Positions 44,541 through 52,226 of a stretch of 64,000 nt of DNA are shown in pieces (positions within the stretch are counted from its first letter, which is position 1; each line of letters begins with the position of its first letter). The position numbers and the translations under genes were made by a program. The stretch spans positions 115,394 to 179,393 of the forward strand of contig NZ_JABAII010000014.1 in NCBI RefSeq assembly GCF_012641405.1. Direction: 5' to 3'. This DNA is from Rhizobium sp. P40RR-XXII (GTDB lineage Bacteria; Pseudomonadota; Alphaproteobacteria; Rhizobiales; Rhizobiaceae). The notes below the pieces were generated by a model, which did no database searches, was not told the DNA's origin, and saw only the letters and a list, made by a program, of their open reading frames with translations.

Positions 44541-45698
44541 ATGTTCCAGACGGCATTCACGCTTTCCCTGACGCAGTTCGCACGCACATTGAGCCTCCCC
44601 GAGCGGCTCCAGCGTTCCCCTTTGCGCAACCTTGCGCTTGAAGGCCTTCGCCAGCGGAACCTGGCTCTCGATGCGCTGTTCTACGACGTCACGGTCATCA
44701 CGCCGGAGGAAGCCTTCTACATCAGTGACTCGCTCGCCGCCGAAGGCGCGATCATGATCGTTCCGCCCAGCGGTCTTGGCGCGCTTATCCTCTGCGAAAC
44801 CATCGATGAATTCGTCCTGCGCGGCGGCACCGATGCTCGGGCGCTCGCAGTCGCCGGTATTGGCGGTTCGGCACTCGGAGCCGCCGCTTTCGCCCGCAAC
44901 GTGGCGGACGCGATCGACGCGCCGGTCGCGGTCGTGGTCTCGGGCTACGGTATCGCCGATGTCATCACCGAAGCCTTCGGCGGATTGTTTTTCTTCGCTC
45001 ATCTGAGGGGCCTGCGGCCGTTTCTCGAAAGCCTGGACGACCTTGCCGGCCGCCCCAAAATGGGAATGCAGGCTGAGGCGGCAGCTGCCCACACCAGTCT
45101 CGACACCCGAACCGTGCAGGCGCTTCTTGCCGATCCCCGCCTCTCCTTCCGCCTGCTGGCGGGCCACTCCAAAGGCAATCTCGTCCTTTCCGCCGCCCTG
45201 CATAACCTCTCAAAGCAGGACGAAGGGCGGGTCGCCGAACTGGCGCAACATACCAAGATCGTGACGATCGGCGCGCGCATTGCGATGCCGCCGGCATTCA
45301 CCGATGTCGTCGATGTCATGGGTGAATGGGACTGGTTCGGTGAAATCAACTCCCGCCGGTTCATCCACGCCGATCAGCGCGTTGCACACGCATGGCATCA
45401 CACGAACACCGATTTGAGCGGCCACCTGCCGGTGACCATCACGCTGATGGAAATTCTTGCGGCATCTCCCATCGCCGAAGATCAGAAGGCCGGGGAACAC
45501 CAAGCTGCAAAGCTCGGTACCGTGGCCGAACCGCCGGCAATGCCGGAGACAAGGCCACCCTCGCCTTCGGCTCCGGGCGGCGGCAACACGGCCACGATCG
45601 AGAAGGTCAAGAAAGCTTTCTCAGCAGGCCCTATGCCAAACGCTCAGCCGCTCGCATCCAGCCCGTCGGATGATGCACCATCACCCAAACCGCATTGA
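44541..45698 (+). CDS. Alpha/beta-hydrolase-like protein of unknown function
   Basis: 385 aa. A nucleophile-elbow motif GHSKG (within LLAGHSKGNLVLSAALHNL) points to a serine alpha/beta hydrolase. A Gly-rich hydrophobic region (GIGGSALGAAAFARNVADA, about residues 112–130) precedes it. The C-terminus (330–385) is a Pro/Ser/Ala-rich low-complexity tail ending SPKPH. The last nine codons and stop lie in the left copy of a 132-bp direct repeat whose other copy is at 50745. No clear catalytic Asp/His pair can be fixed by eye. Confidence 0.7.
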   Translation: MFQTAFTLSLTQFARTLSLPERLQRSPLRNLALEGLRQRNLALDALFYDVTVITPEEAFYISDSLAAEGAIMIVPPSGLGALILCETIDEFVLRGGTDARALAVAGIGGSALGAAAFARNVADAIDAPVAVVVSGYGIADVITEAFGGLFFFAHLRGLRPFLESLDDLAGRPKMGMQAEAAAAHTSLDTRTVQALLADPRLSFRLLAGHSKGNLVLSAALHNLSKQDEGRVAELAQHTKIVTIGARIAMPPAFTDVVDVMGEWDWFGEINSRRFIHADQRVAHAWHHTNTDLSGHLPVTITLMEILAASPIAEDQKAGEHQAAKLGTVAEPPAMPETRPPSPSAPGGGNTATIEKVKKAFSAGPMPNAQPLASSPSDDAPSPKPH

Positions 45699-45800
45699 AC
45701 TGGCAACACATTGCAAGCTGGCCGCAAGGGGATGGGGCGGCCCCAGCCTCTTCGCCGTCACTGCAGTCGGTGGTGTCGTTCGCGTCAGTCCGCCGACGGC
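45669..45800 (+). repeat. 132-bp direct repeat, left copy (cassette border)
   Basis: Aligns without gaps to 50745–50876 (offset 5076); by hand 122 of 132 positions match, and the last 50 are identical. It holds the last nine codons and stop of the left gene (DDAPSPKPH), the spacer, and the antisense last codons PSAD + stop of the right-hand gene. Confidence 0.9.
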
Positions 45801-46120
45801 CATTGTGAAACACGATGAACACGCTTCGATTTAAATCTCCTCTGAACCGAGAGGCTTACAAACGCATTCCGGCTTGGCAACTGCTGGCCGACGGATGACA
45901 AAACGCGGAGGCACAAGGCCAGCTTCCCTCGCTCGCAGATGCGGGAGATCTCTGCCTTCTGCAAGTGTCGACAGTTCCCCGGCCCCTTGCGGACGTGCGC
46001 CACTGCCCACTGAGCGGTGTGTGCTAGAAGACGAGCGAGGAACGCATCGCAAGTTTGATTAAGTCGCCGTTTGAACGATCGCAAACCGCAGCTTGCGCGC
46101 GGCCATCAGCAAACTTCGAT
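45801..46120. other. Left margin of the inserted cassette
   Basis: About 320 bp after the left repeat with no gene. A minus-strand frame (45785–46084) ends in the repeat's PSAD stop but resembles no protein. Probably spacer brought in with the cassette. Confidence 0.45.
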
Positions 46121-46795
46121 CTAAAATTGCACGACATCGTCATGGAGCAGCGGACCGACCTTGAGCCAGACCCTGGCCCCGGCCGGACCGACCGTCGCAT
46201 TCAAGGGAGCACGTGCCGGCAGGCGCAGCCAGGATTGGCCTTCGAACCCGTCCTGCTCGTCGGAAAAGGCGCCCGAGAGGACAAGAATTTCGAGCCCGTC
46301 GGGGTTGTCCAGCCGAAGCGCAGCGCCCGGCGCCCACTCCTCGATGCGGACCTGTTCGTGACCGTCATTGAAGAGGATCGCCGAGGCAGTGACTCCAGGG
46401 AAAGGTTCACCCTTCTCGCCTTCCCCTGGCCGCCGGACGACGCGCGCCTGATCGTCCTGCCGGAACTGCCACAGCTTGACGAAGATGGTGCAGCCATCCT
46501 CGGACCCCGGCGCGTGTCCGGTTCCCGGCGGGTTGCGGATATAGGACCCGGCTGGAAAATCGCCGGTCTCGTCCTGGAAGATACCTTCGAGGACGAGGAA
46601 CTCCTCACCGCCGGGATGGCTGTGATGAGGGAAGCGACTCTGCGGCGCGTAGCGCACGATGGAGGTCGCGCGGGCCTTTTCCTCGCCGACGCGGAACAGC
46701 ATGCGCCGATCGACGCCCCTGGTCGGGCTGGGGACCCAGTCCAGCTTGGCCGCATGGACCACCGTCCGCACACCGAGATCGTCGTTCAACAGCAT
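46121..46795 (-). CDS. Bicupin protein (ChrR-type cupin)
   Basis: 224 aa, two cupin halves. First half: HHSHPGGEEFLVLEG (metal ligands H, H, E) and NPPGTGHAPGSEDG (last His). Second half (about 118–222) keeps the fold (GLEILVLSG) but lacks the histidines, so only one metal site is likely. Resembles the ChrR cupin/anti-sigma sensor domain and 2,4'-dihydroxyacetophenone dioxygenase-like proteins. It has no sigma or zinc-anchor part. Last gene of the leftward cassette operon, 2 bp after SDR1. Confidence 0.82.
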   Translation of the reverse strand: MLLNDDLGVRTVVHAAKLDWVPSPTRGVDRRMLFRVGEEKARATSIVRYAPQSRFPHHSHPGGEEFLVLEGIFQDETGDFPAGSYIRNPPGTGHAPGSEDGCTIFVKLWQFRQDDQARVVRRPGEGEKGEPFPGVTASAILFNDGHEQVRIEEWAPGAALRLDNPDGLEILVLSGAFSDEQDGFEGQSWLRLPARAPLNATVGPAGARVWLKVGPLLHDDVVQF

Positions 46796-46797
46796 CG

Positions 46798-47541
46798 TCA
46801 GAGCTCCCCCAGGCCACCATCGACGGCGATCTCGGCACCCAGCATGTAGCTTGATGCCTCGCTCGCCAGGAAAGCCACCGCGGCCGCGATCTCCTCGGGC
46901 TTGCCCATCCGGCCGGCCGGCACCTTTGAGCCGACCTTATCGGCGTAGACCCGGAACTCCTCCTCGGTCTGGCCCGGCGTGCGATGGATCGGCGTCTCGA
47001 TCGGCCCAGGGCTGACGGCATTGACACGGATTTTCCGGTCAGTGAGCTCGGCCGCCAGCACTCGGGTGAAGGACCGCACGGCGGCCTTCGACGCCGACAA
47101 AGCCGCGCGGCCGGGTGCGCCGACCTGGCCGAGCCAGGAAGTGTTGAGGATGATCGAGCCACCGTCGGACAGGATCGGCAGTACCGACTGGACAGTGAAG
47201 AACACGCCCTTGACGTTGATGTCCATCAGCCGGTCGAAGCTCTCCTCATCGGTCGTGGCGATTGGCGTGCCATAAGCGACGCCGGCGTTGGCGAACAGGA
47301 TGTCGAGCTTGCCGAATTCCTTGCCGAGAACCTCGGCCATCGCCTTAAGATCGGTCACCGAGCGTACCTCAGCGCGGATCGCCAGCGTGTCGCCGCCGAT
47401 CTCCTGGCGGGCGACTTCCAATTTTTCCGGATCGGTGCCGGTGATCGCCACCCGAGCGCCGACAGCGCGCAACCGCTTCGCCGTGGCGAGGCCGATGCCG
47501 CTGCTGCCACCGGTAACGAGTGCGGTTTTTCCGTTCAGCAT
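46798..47541 (-). CDS. SDR oxidoreductase 1, catalytic Tyr replaced by Leu
   Basis: 247 aa classical SDR. NAD(P) motif TGGSSGIG (residues 10–17), NAG in ILFANAG, Ser135 in ILNTSWL and Lys152 in ALSASKAA. The residue where the catalytic Tyr should be (148) is Leu: GRAALSASK. Without Tyr the classical proton-transfer triad is broken, so ordinary ketone reductase activity is doubtful. The start ATG 47541 overlaps the stop of the flavin oxidase gene by 7 bp, showing translational coupling. C-terminus AVDGGLGEL. Confidence 0.85.
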   Translation of the reverse strand: MLNGKTALVTGGSSGIGLATAKRLRAVGARVAITGTDPEKLEVARQEIGGDTLAIRAEVRSVTDLKAMAEVLGKEFGKLDILFANAGVAYGTPIATTDEESFDRLMDINVKGVFFTVQSVLPILSDGGSIILNTSWLGQVGAPGRAALSASKAAVRSFTRVLAAELTDRKIRVNAVSPGPIETPIHRTPGQTEEEFRVYADKVGSKVPAGRMGKPEEIAAAVAFLASEASSYMLGAEIAVDGGLGEL

Positions 47542-48659
47542 TTCACTGTCTCCTTGAGCTTGGTTGAACTGAGTCTGGTCATTGTTTCGCTTGCTGCACG
47601 CCGGGCGGCATCCAGGGCGCCGACGAGATAGCCAGGGTTCGTCGCGCTGGTCTCGCTGCCGCCGAGCGAGATACGCTTCGCCCATGGCCCTGTGATCCAG
47701 GGTCCGGGATTGGGGGAAGGATGAGCGCCGCCATGGCGGTCGTCGACAGTCGCGGTCAACGGATCGGCGGCCCAATCCTTGAACAGCGTGGCGCGGGGCT
47801 GCGCGGCCTGCGGCCCGAAGAGACGGGCGAGCTGCGCGGCGCAGGCCTGCGCCAACCTCTCCTCTCCGATCTCGGCGCGTTGATCGGCGGGAATGCCGAC
47901 GAAACCGAACAGCGCGGCAGAGCCCGAAGCGGTGGTCGCATCATGGATCTCGACGAGCGGACCGACGCCGCTTTGCGCGGTGCCCGAAAGGCCGGCCTCG
48001 CGCCAGAAAGGGCGGTCGTACAGCGCGAAGAACTTGGCGTGCGGCGCCATCCATGTCGTCGTGTTCCGCCAGCGCATCATGGTTTCGGGTGCGAGCGCCG
48101 GCGCGAAGGCGATGCTGGCGATGAGCAGCCGGGGCGGCAGCGCAAGGATGACCTGCGTGGCCGCGAGCATCTCGGTGCTTCCATCCGGCGCCGCGAGCGT
48201 CAGGTCGACCCCCTCCTCACCGAGGACGATCCGCGTGACGCGGATGCCGGTGCGCAGCCGCTCCGGAGGGAGCGCGTTGGCGAGCGCCGTGACGATGGCA
48301 CCGGTGCCGCCGTCGAGCCGCATTGATTGCGGCTCCTGGCGCATCGCGTTGAACCGTTGCGGAGCTTCCTGCCGCATCCGCTCTACGACGACATCACCGT
48401 CGCTGTGCTGGGCGAAGTGGCGGAGCCCGAGTTCGCTGATGACCTCCGCCATCAGCGGATGCATGCCGGGCCAGAACCACGAAGGCCCGAGATCGAAGCC
48501 GTCTGCGGACGGCTCGCCGCCCGCACCGACCGACAAGATGCGCCCGCCCAACCGGCGGCGCGCTTCCAGCAATTGGAAGTCGATGCCAGAAGCCTGCAGC
48601 CGCCACGCGGCATAAAGGCCGGCGAGGCCGCCTCCGACGATTGCGACAGCGGTACACAT
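47535..48659 (-). CDS. Flavin amine oxidase-like NAD/FAD protein
   Basis: 374 aa flavoprotein. FAD Rossmann fold AIVGGGLAGLYAAWRLQASG (residues 6–25) continues to LLEARRRLGGR, the amine-oxidase GGR motif. C-terminal FAD-binding LGGSETSATNPGYLVGALDAA keeps the GxxT/S…GYxxGA pattern. It is shorter than MAO (about 500 aa), so the substrate domain is reduced. Resembles bacterial monoamine oxidases; substrate unknown. Cassette gene, 91 bp downstream of the CMD gene with a strong hairpin between. Confidence 0.83.
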   Translation of the reverse strand: MCTAVAIVGGGLAGLYAAWRLQASGIDFQLLEARRRLGGRILSVGAGGEPSADGFDLGPSWFWPGMHPLMAEVISELGLRHFAQHSDGDVVVERMRQEAPQRFNAMRQEPQSMRLDGGTGAIVTALANALPPERLRTGIRVTRIVLGEEGVDLTLAAPDGSTEMLAATQVILALPPRLLIASIAFAPALAPETMMRWRNTTTWMAPHAKFFALYDRPFWREAGLSGTAQSGVGPLVEIHDATTASGSAALFGFVGIPADQRAEIGEERLAQACAAQLARLFGPQAAQPRATLFKDWAADPLTATVDDRHGGAHPSPNPGPWITGPWAKRISLGGSETSATNPGYLVGALDAARRAASETMTRLSSTKLKETVKC

Positions 48660-48716
48660 GAAAAGCGCCTTCTTGAGAAAATAAGGACGGGAACAACCGC
48701 CCCCGGTTCGCAGTGC

Positions 48717-48743
48717 ACCGGGTGCAGGAAACCTGCACCCGGT
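48717..48743 (-). terminator. Perfect 12-bp hairpin between CMD and flavin oxidase genes
   Basis: ACCGGGTGCAGG–AAA–CCTGCACCCGGT, inside the leftward operon. No T-tract, so it may be a processing or attenuation site rather than a full terminator. Confidence 0.5.
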
Positions 48744-48750
48744 ATAGAGA

Positions 48751-49101
48751 TCAGGCCTGGGGCAGCGCGTCGATCGTGTCGAAGACGCGCGCGGTGTAGG
48801 TGAGCGCGGCACCCGCATTGAGCGAAATGGCGACGCCGAGCGCTTCGGCGATCTCCTCGCGAGACGCACCCAGTTCCACAGCCTTCTTGGCGTGGACTGC
48901 GATGCAGCCGTCGCAGCGGGTTGTCACGGCGACCGCCAGGGCAATCAGCTCATGCATCTTCGGCTCGAGCTTGCCGGTCTTCACCGCGCTGCCCTCGATC
49001 GTGTGAAGGCCGCGCAGAACGTCGGGGCTCAGCTTGGCGAAGTCGCCAACGCGGCCGAGAAGCGTGTCGCGGTAAGCGTTCCAATCCTGCATGTGGCTCA
49101 T
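48751..49101 (-). CDS. Carboxymuconolactone decarboxylase/AhpD-like protein
   Basis: 116 aa all-helical CMD-family protein. The redox CxxC plus His appears as RCDGCIAVHAKKA (about residues 63–75), the AhpD peroxidase-reductase signature, so a thiol-based peroxidase or disulfide role is likelier than decarboxylation. Helix ending ALGVAISLNAGAALTYTARVFD is typical. 24 bp downstream of SDR2 on the same strand. Confidence 0.87.
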   Translation of the reverse strand: MSHMQDWNAYRDTLLGRVGDFAKLSPDVLRGLHTIEGSAVKTGKLEPKMHELIALAVAVTTRCDGCIAVHAKKAVELGASREEIAEALGVAISLNAGAALTYTARVFDTIDALPQA

Positions 49102-49125
49102 GACTTTATTCTCCTGATGTGAGGG

Positions 49126-49896
49126 TCATTGACGCCCGGCGGTGACGCCGCCATCGACGGGAAGGACGGTGCCGGTGATCCAGGACGCCTGATCGGAGGC
49201 GAGGAACAGGATCGCTTCGGCGACGTCGCGCGGCTGACCATTGCGGCCGAGCGGATGGAAGGCATCGAAGGTGGGAAGCACCTCCTTCACCTGATCGTCG
49301 GACAGGAAGGTGTTGTAGACCGGGGTCTCGACGACGGCCGGTGCCACCGCGTTGATACGGATGTTGTACGGCGCAAGTTCGATGGCGAGGTTGCGCACCA
49401 TCGCGTGGACGCCCCCGTTCGCAGCCGAATAGGCCGCCGAGGGTGTCGCGCCGATCGCCTGGATCGCCCACATCGAGCCGGTCTGGACGATCACGCCGCC
49501 CCTATCCTTCATCGCCTTGGCCGCCGCCTGCGCGGTGAAGAACTTCCCCTTCAGGATCGTGTCGAGATACCAGTCGTAGTCTTTCTCGGTCAGATCGAGG
49601 AACGGCTTCGGATTGAAGACGCCGGCGTTGTTGACGAGGATGTCGAGCTTACCGAACTTCGACACCGTCACGTCCACGAGCGCCGCGCCGGTTGCCGGAT
49701 CAGCGATGTCACCAGCAGAAACTGCAATGTTCTGACCGCTGAGGTCGATTTCGCGTGCGGCAGCTTCCAGCTTTGCCGGGTCGCGGCCGTTGATCACCAC
49801 TTTGGCGCCCTCGGCGACGAACCGGGCCGCCGTTTCCTTGCCGATACCGGAGCCGCCACCAGTGATCGCGACGACTTTGCCTTCAAATCTCGTCAT
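49126..49896 (-). CDS. SDR oxidoreductase 2, catalytic Lys replaced by Asn
   Basis: 256 aa classical SDR. NAD(P) motif TGGGSGIG (residues 12–19), NNAG (89–92), Ser141 in QTGSMWA and Tyr156 in SAAYSAANGG. The catalytic Lys expected at 160 is Asn. Lys lowers the Tyr pKa and holds the cofactor ribose, so activity should be impaired or altered. C-terminus ends VDGGVTAGRQ. First gene of the leftward cassette operon, divergent from tetR; AGGAG precedes ATG 49896, and a palindromic operator lies 13 bp upstream. Confidence 0.87.
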   Translation of the reverse strand: MTRFEGKVVAITGGGSGIGKETAARFVAEGAKVVINGRDPAKLEAAAREIDLSGQNIAVSAGDIADPATGAALVDVTVSKFGKLDILVNNAGVFNPKPFLDLTEKDYDWYLDTILKGKFFTAQAAAKAMKDRGGVIVQTGSMWAIQAIGATPSAAYSAANGGVHAMVRNLAIELAPYNIRINAVAPAVVETPVYNTFLSDDQVKEVLPTFDAFHPLGRNGQPRDVAEAILFLASDQASWITGTVLPVDGGVTAGRQ

Positions 49897-49908
49897 GCTC
49901 TTTCTCCT

Positions 49909-49924
49909 TACCTGTCGACAGGTA
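49909..49924. promoter_or_regulatory. TetR operator 1: TACCTGTCGACAGGTA
   Basis: Perfect 16-bp palindrome just upstream of the SDR2 ribosome site. A 13-of-16 match lies at 49973–49988. Both are in the tetR–operon intergenic region. Confidence 0.75.
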
Positions 49925-49972
49925 GATTGCGATGACGCTCATCTACGCCTTGCCAAGCGTGATTGCAACCCC

Positions 49973-49988
49973 TATCTGTCACCAGGTA
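49973..49988. promoter_or_regulatory. TetR operator 2: TATCTGTCACCAGGTA
   Basis: Near-palindromic copy of operator 1, starting 64 bp to the right and ending 28 bp before the tetR start, placed to control tetR itself. Confidence 0.65.
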
Positions 49989-50016
49989 GGTAAATTGTTC
50001 AGAACGGATTCGAGAC

Positions 50017-50520
50017 GTGACCGATACTGTGGAAGCCATCATGGACGCGACCGAGCGTCGTATCAGGCAGGCCGGCTATAGTGGCTTCAGCTTCCGCGAG
50101 GTCGCAGCCGACGTCGGGGTGAAGAGCGCGAGCGTCTACTATCATTTCCCAACCAAAAGCGCGCTCGCGGCCGCCGTGGCACGCCGGTACAACGCTCGTG
50201 TCGTCGAAGCCGCCTCTGCTGCCGTCGAGAGCGGACAGGATGTGGTTCAGGCGTGGAAGGCGGTATTCCGCGGTGCGCTCGGCGAGGGCGCGAAGATGTG
50301 CCTGTGCGGCTCGCTCGGGGCCACCGTCAGCGACCTCACGCCGGACGTCGTGCACGAGGTCCGGCAGTTCTTTGAGGCGGGCATCGCCAGCCTGGTCGCC
50401 GGTGGGTTGACCGAGGAACGCGCGACCCAGGTACTGGCAACGCTTGAAGGCGCAATCCTGATGGCAAGCGCACAGGGCAATCCGGTTCTCTTTGATCGCG
50501 CTACGGCGCATCTCGACTGA
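50017..50520 (+). CDS. TetR-family repressor of the cassette
   Basis: 167 aa. N-terminal TetR helix-turn-helix (residues about 5–50): IMDATERRIRQAGYSGFSFRE … VGVKSASVYYHFPTKSAL, typical of the LmrA/YxaF (QacR-like) group. The C-terminal ligand domain has a cysteine pair (KMCLCGSLG) that could sense thiols or a small molecule. The start is GTG 50017. It is divergent from the SDR–CMD–oxidase–SDR–cupin operon and flanked by two matching operators, so repression relieved by an unknown ligand is likely. Confidence 0.88.
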   Translation: MTDTVEAIMDATERRIRQAGYSGFSFREVAADVGVKSASVYYHFPTKSALAAAVARRYNARVVEAASAAVESGQDVVQAWKAVFRGALGEGAKMCLCGSLGATVSDLTPDVVHEVRQFFEAGIASLVAGGLTEERATQVLATLEGAILMASAQGNPVLFDRATAHLD

Positions 50521-50744
50521 GCAGGCCGCACTTCAATCGAGAAACGACCCGATATAGCTTGCGTCTTCCGCCAATGGACTACAGAAGTCATGCGTCAGCG
50601 TGTAAGTCCGTGCGCTCGCGGGATTGAGGGGACCGCACCGGAATTTCCCTTGGACGATGCGTGTTACATGCCCCAATTAGCGGCTCCACTCCTACCGTGC
50701 CTCGACATAAGTATCTGATTAATATGGTGTTTTTTGAGGACACC
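50521..50744. other. Right margin of the inserted cassette
   Basis: About 224 bp between the tetR stop and the right repeat. No gene, integrase or transposase remnant recognised. Confidence 0.45.
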
Positions 50745-50876
50745 GATGGTCCACAATCACCCAAGCCGCATTGAGCTGGCAACACATCGCAAGCTGGCCG
50801 CAAAGGGACGGGGCCGCCCCAGCCTTTTCGCCGTCACTGCAGTCGGTGGTGTCGTTCGCGTCAGTCCGCCGACGGC
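50745..50876 (+). repeat. 132-bp direct repeat, right copy (cassette border)
   Basis: Right copy of the 45669–45800 unit. Its left part still encodes DGPQSPKPH + stop, an orphan 3' end of the gene at 44541; its right part contains the true C-terminal codons of the next gene (minus strand). Confidence 0.9.
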
Positions 50877-51118
50877 AAGCGCCGCATGGTGAACTCGATG
50901 CGATCGCCGTCGACCTGACGCCAGCTTTCGACTTCGGTCCAATAAGCAGCTTTCGGAAATTCGTCGAACCACTCGCGCGCCTTTTCACGCGCTTCGGGGC
51001 GACTGAGACAAAAGGTCTCGCGAACGAATTCGCTCTTTCTACCGGCCGGGTGTTCCTGCCGGTAACGGAATATTCTGCGTCTCAACCCATCCAGGGGCGG
51101 CGGTCCAGGTATCCTCAT
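50861..51118 (-). CDS. Small conserved hypothetical protein
   Basis: 85 aa from ATG 51118 (MRIPGPPPLDGLRRRI), preceded by GAGGT. Basic and aromatic: a YRQEHPAGRKSEFVRETF region, then AREKAREWFDEFPKAAYW and WRQVDGDRIEFTMRRLPSAD. No family recognised. Convergent with the alpha/beta-hydrolase-like gene in the ancestral order; its stop codon lies in the right repeat copy. Confidence 0.65.
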   Translation of the reverse strand: MRIPGPPPLDGLRRRIFRYRQEHPAGRKSEFVRETFCLSRPEAREKAREWFDEFPKAAYWTEVESWRQVDGDRIEFTMRRLPSAD

Positions 51119-51292
51119 GATAAAACCTCGCCTTTGAGAGAGGGAACATAATACCGCATTGTGAAATTTGCGAGTCGATTCTCCTGTGACGTTGCTGCAC
51201 TGGCTGCGCCGCAATCTTGCTGATATTCCAAATCACGATACATACAGCGCGAATCGCGGGCCGCCGGCTGCTCGCACCGTCGGAGAGCATGC

Positions 51293-52204
51293 ATGGAACG
51301 ACCCAATCTTCCCAAGGGATTACCCGAGGATATTGAAGAAAAGAAAGAGGCAGCGCGACATTGGTTCGAAGGACTGCGCGACTCGATCTGCGCGGAATTC
51401 GAGCGGCTGGAAACCGAGCTGACCGGCCCCCTTTCCGACCAAGAACCGGGCCGCTTCGTGGCCAAGGACTGGCAAAGAGACAAGGGTCAGGGGGGCGGCG
51501 GCCGCATGTCGATGATGGAAGGCCGCGTCTTTGAAAAGGTCGGCGTCCATACGTCGACGGTCCACGGCGAATTCTCTCCCGATTTTCGCAGCCAGATTCC
51601 GGGCGCGGAGGAAGATCCCCGCTTCTGGGCCTCCGGACTGTCGCTGATTGCCCATCCTGTCAATCCGAATGTGCCGACCGTGCACATGAATACCCGCATG
51701 GTGGTGACGACGAGCCAGTGGTTCGGCGGCGGTGCCGACCTGACGCCGGTGCTCGATCGCCGGCGCACCCAGGAAGACGCAGACAGCGCGCTCTTCCATC
51801 GTGCCATGCAGATCGTCTGCGACCGCCACGCCGTCGCGGACTACCAGCACTACAAGAGCTGGTGCGACGAATATTTCTTCCTGAAGCACCGCAACGAGCC
51901 GCGCGGCATCGGCGGTATCTTCTTCGACTGGCTGCGTTCTTCGGAGGAAGCCGGTGGCTGGAATGCCGATTTTGCCTTCACGCGCGATGTCGGCCGCGCC
52001 TTCACGATGGTCTACCCGCGCATCGTCCGCTCCAATTTCAACGAAACATGGACGGAAGAGGACCGCGACGAGCAATTAATTCGCCGCGGGCGCTATGTGG
52101 AGTTCAATTTGCTCTACGATAGGGGTACAATATTCGGGCTAAAGACGGGCGGCAACGTGGAGTCGATCCTATCGTCTCTGCCGCCGGTCGTGCGTTGGCC
52201 TTAA
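51293..52204 (+). CDS. hemF: Oxygen-dependent coproporphyrinogen III oxidase
   Basis: 303 aa; oxidative decarboxylation of coproporphyrinogen III to protoporphyrinogen IX in haem synthesis. Conserved HPVNPNVPTVHMNTRMV, GGGADLTPVL, the YKSWCDEYFFLKHR block, RGIGGIFFDWL and GRYVEFNLLYDRGTIFGLKTGG near the C-terminus. ATG 51293. No FNR/FixK box (TTGAT-N4-ATCAA) is visible in the 170 bp upstream. The 3' end has a small tandem duplication. Confidence 0.96.
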   Translation: MERPNLPKGLPEDIEEKKEAARHWFEGLRDSICAEFERLETELTGPLSDQEPGRFVAKDWQRDKGQGGGGRMSMMEGRVFEKVGVHTSTVHGEFSPDFRSQIPGAEEDPRFWASGLSLIAHPVNPNVPTVHMNTRMVVTTSQWFGGGADLTPVLDRRRTQEDADSALFHRAMQIVCDRHAVADYQHYKSWCDEYFFLKHRNEPRGIGGIFFDWLRSSEEAGGWNADFAFTRDVGRAFTMVYPRIVRSNFNETWTEEDRDEQLIRRGRYVEFNLLYDRGTIFGLKTGGNVESILSSLPPVVRWP

Positions 52205-52226
52205 TGGTGGTGCGTTGGCCCTAATG
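52190..52226 (+). repeat. Tandem 17-bp duplication at the hemF 3' end
   Basis: GTGCGTTGGCCTTAATG and GTGCGTTGGCCCTAATG (one mismatch), separated by 3 bp. The first copy contains the hemF stop codon. Confidence 0.7.

Noticed and set aside
45785..46084. 99-aa minus-strand frame at the cassette's left margin
   Set aside because: It ends in the repeat's PSAD stop, so it looked like a gene cut by the insertion, but the rest shows no homology to the real 50861 gene or any family.
51119..51292. FNR/FixK-type box upstream of hemF
   Set aside because: Looked for TTGAT-N4-ATCAA, as in oxygen-controlled hem genes; none present.
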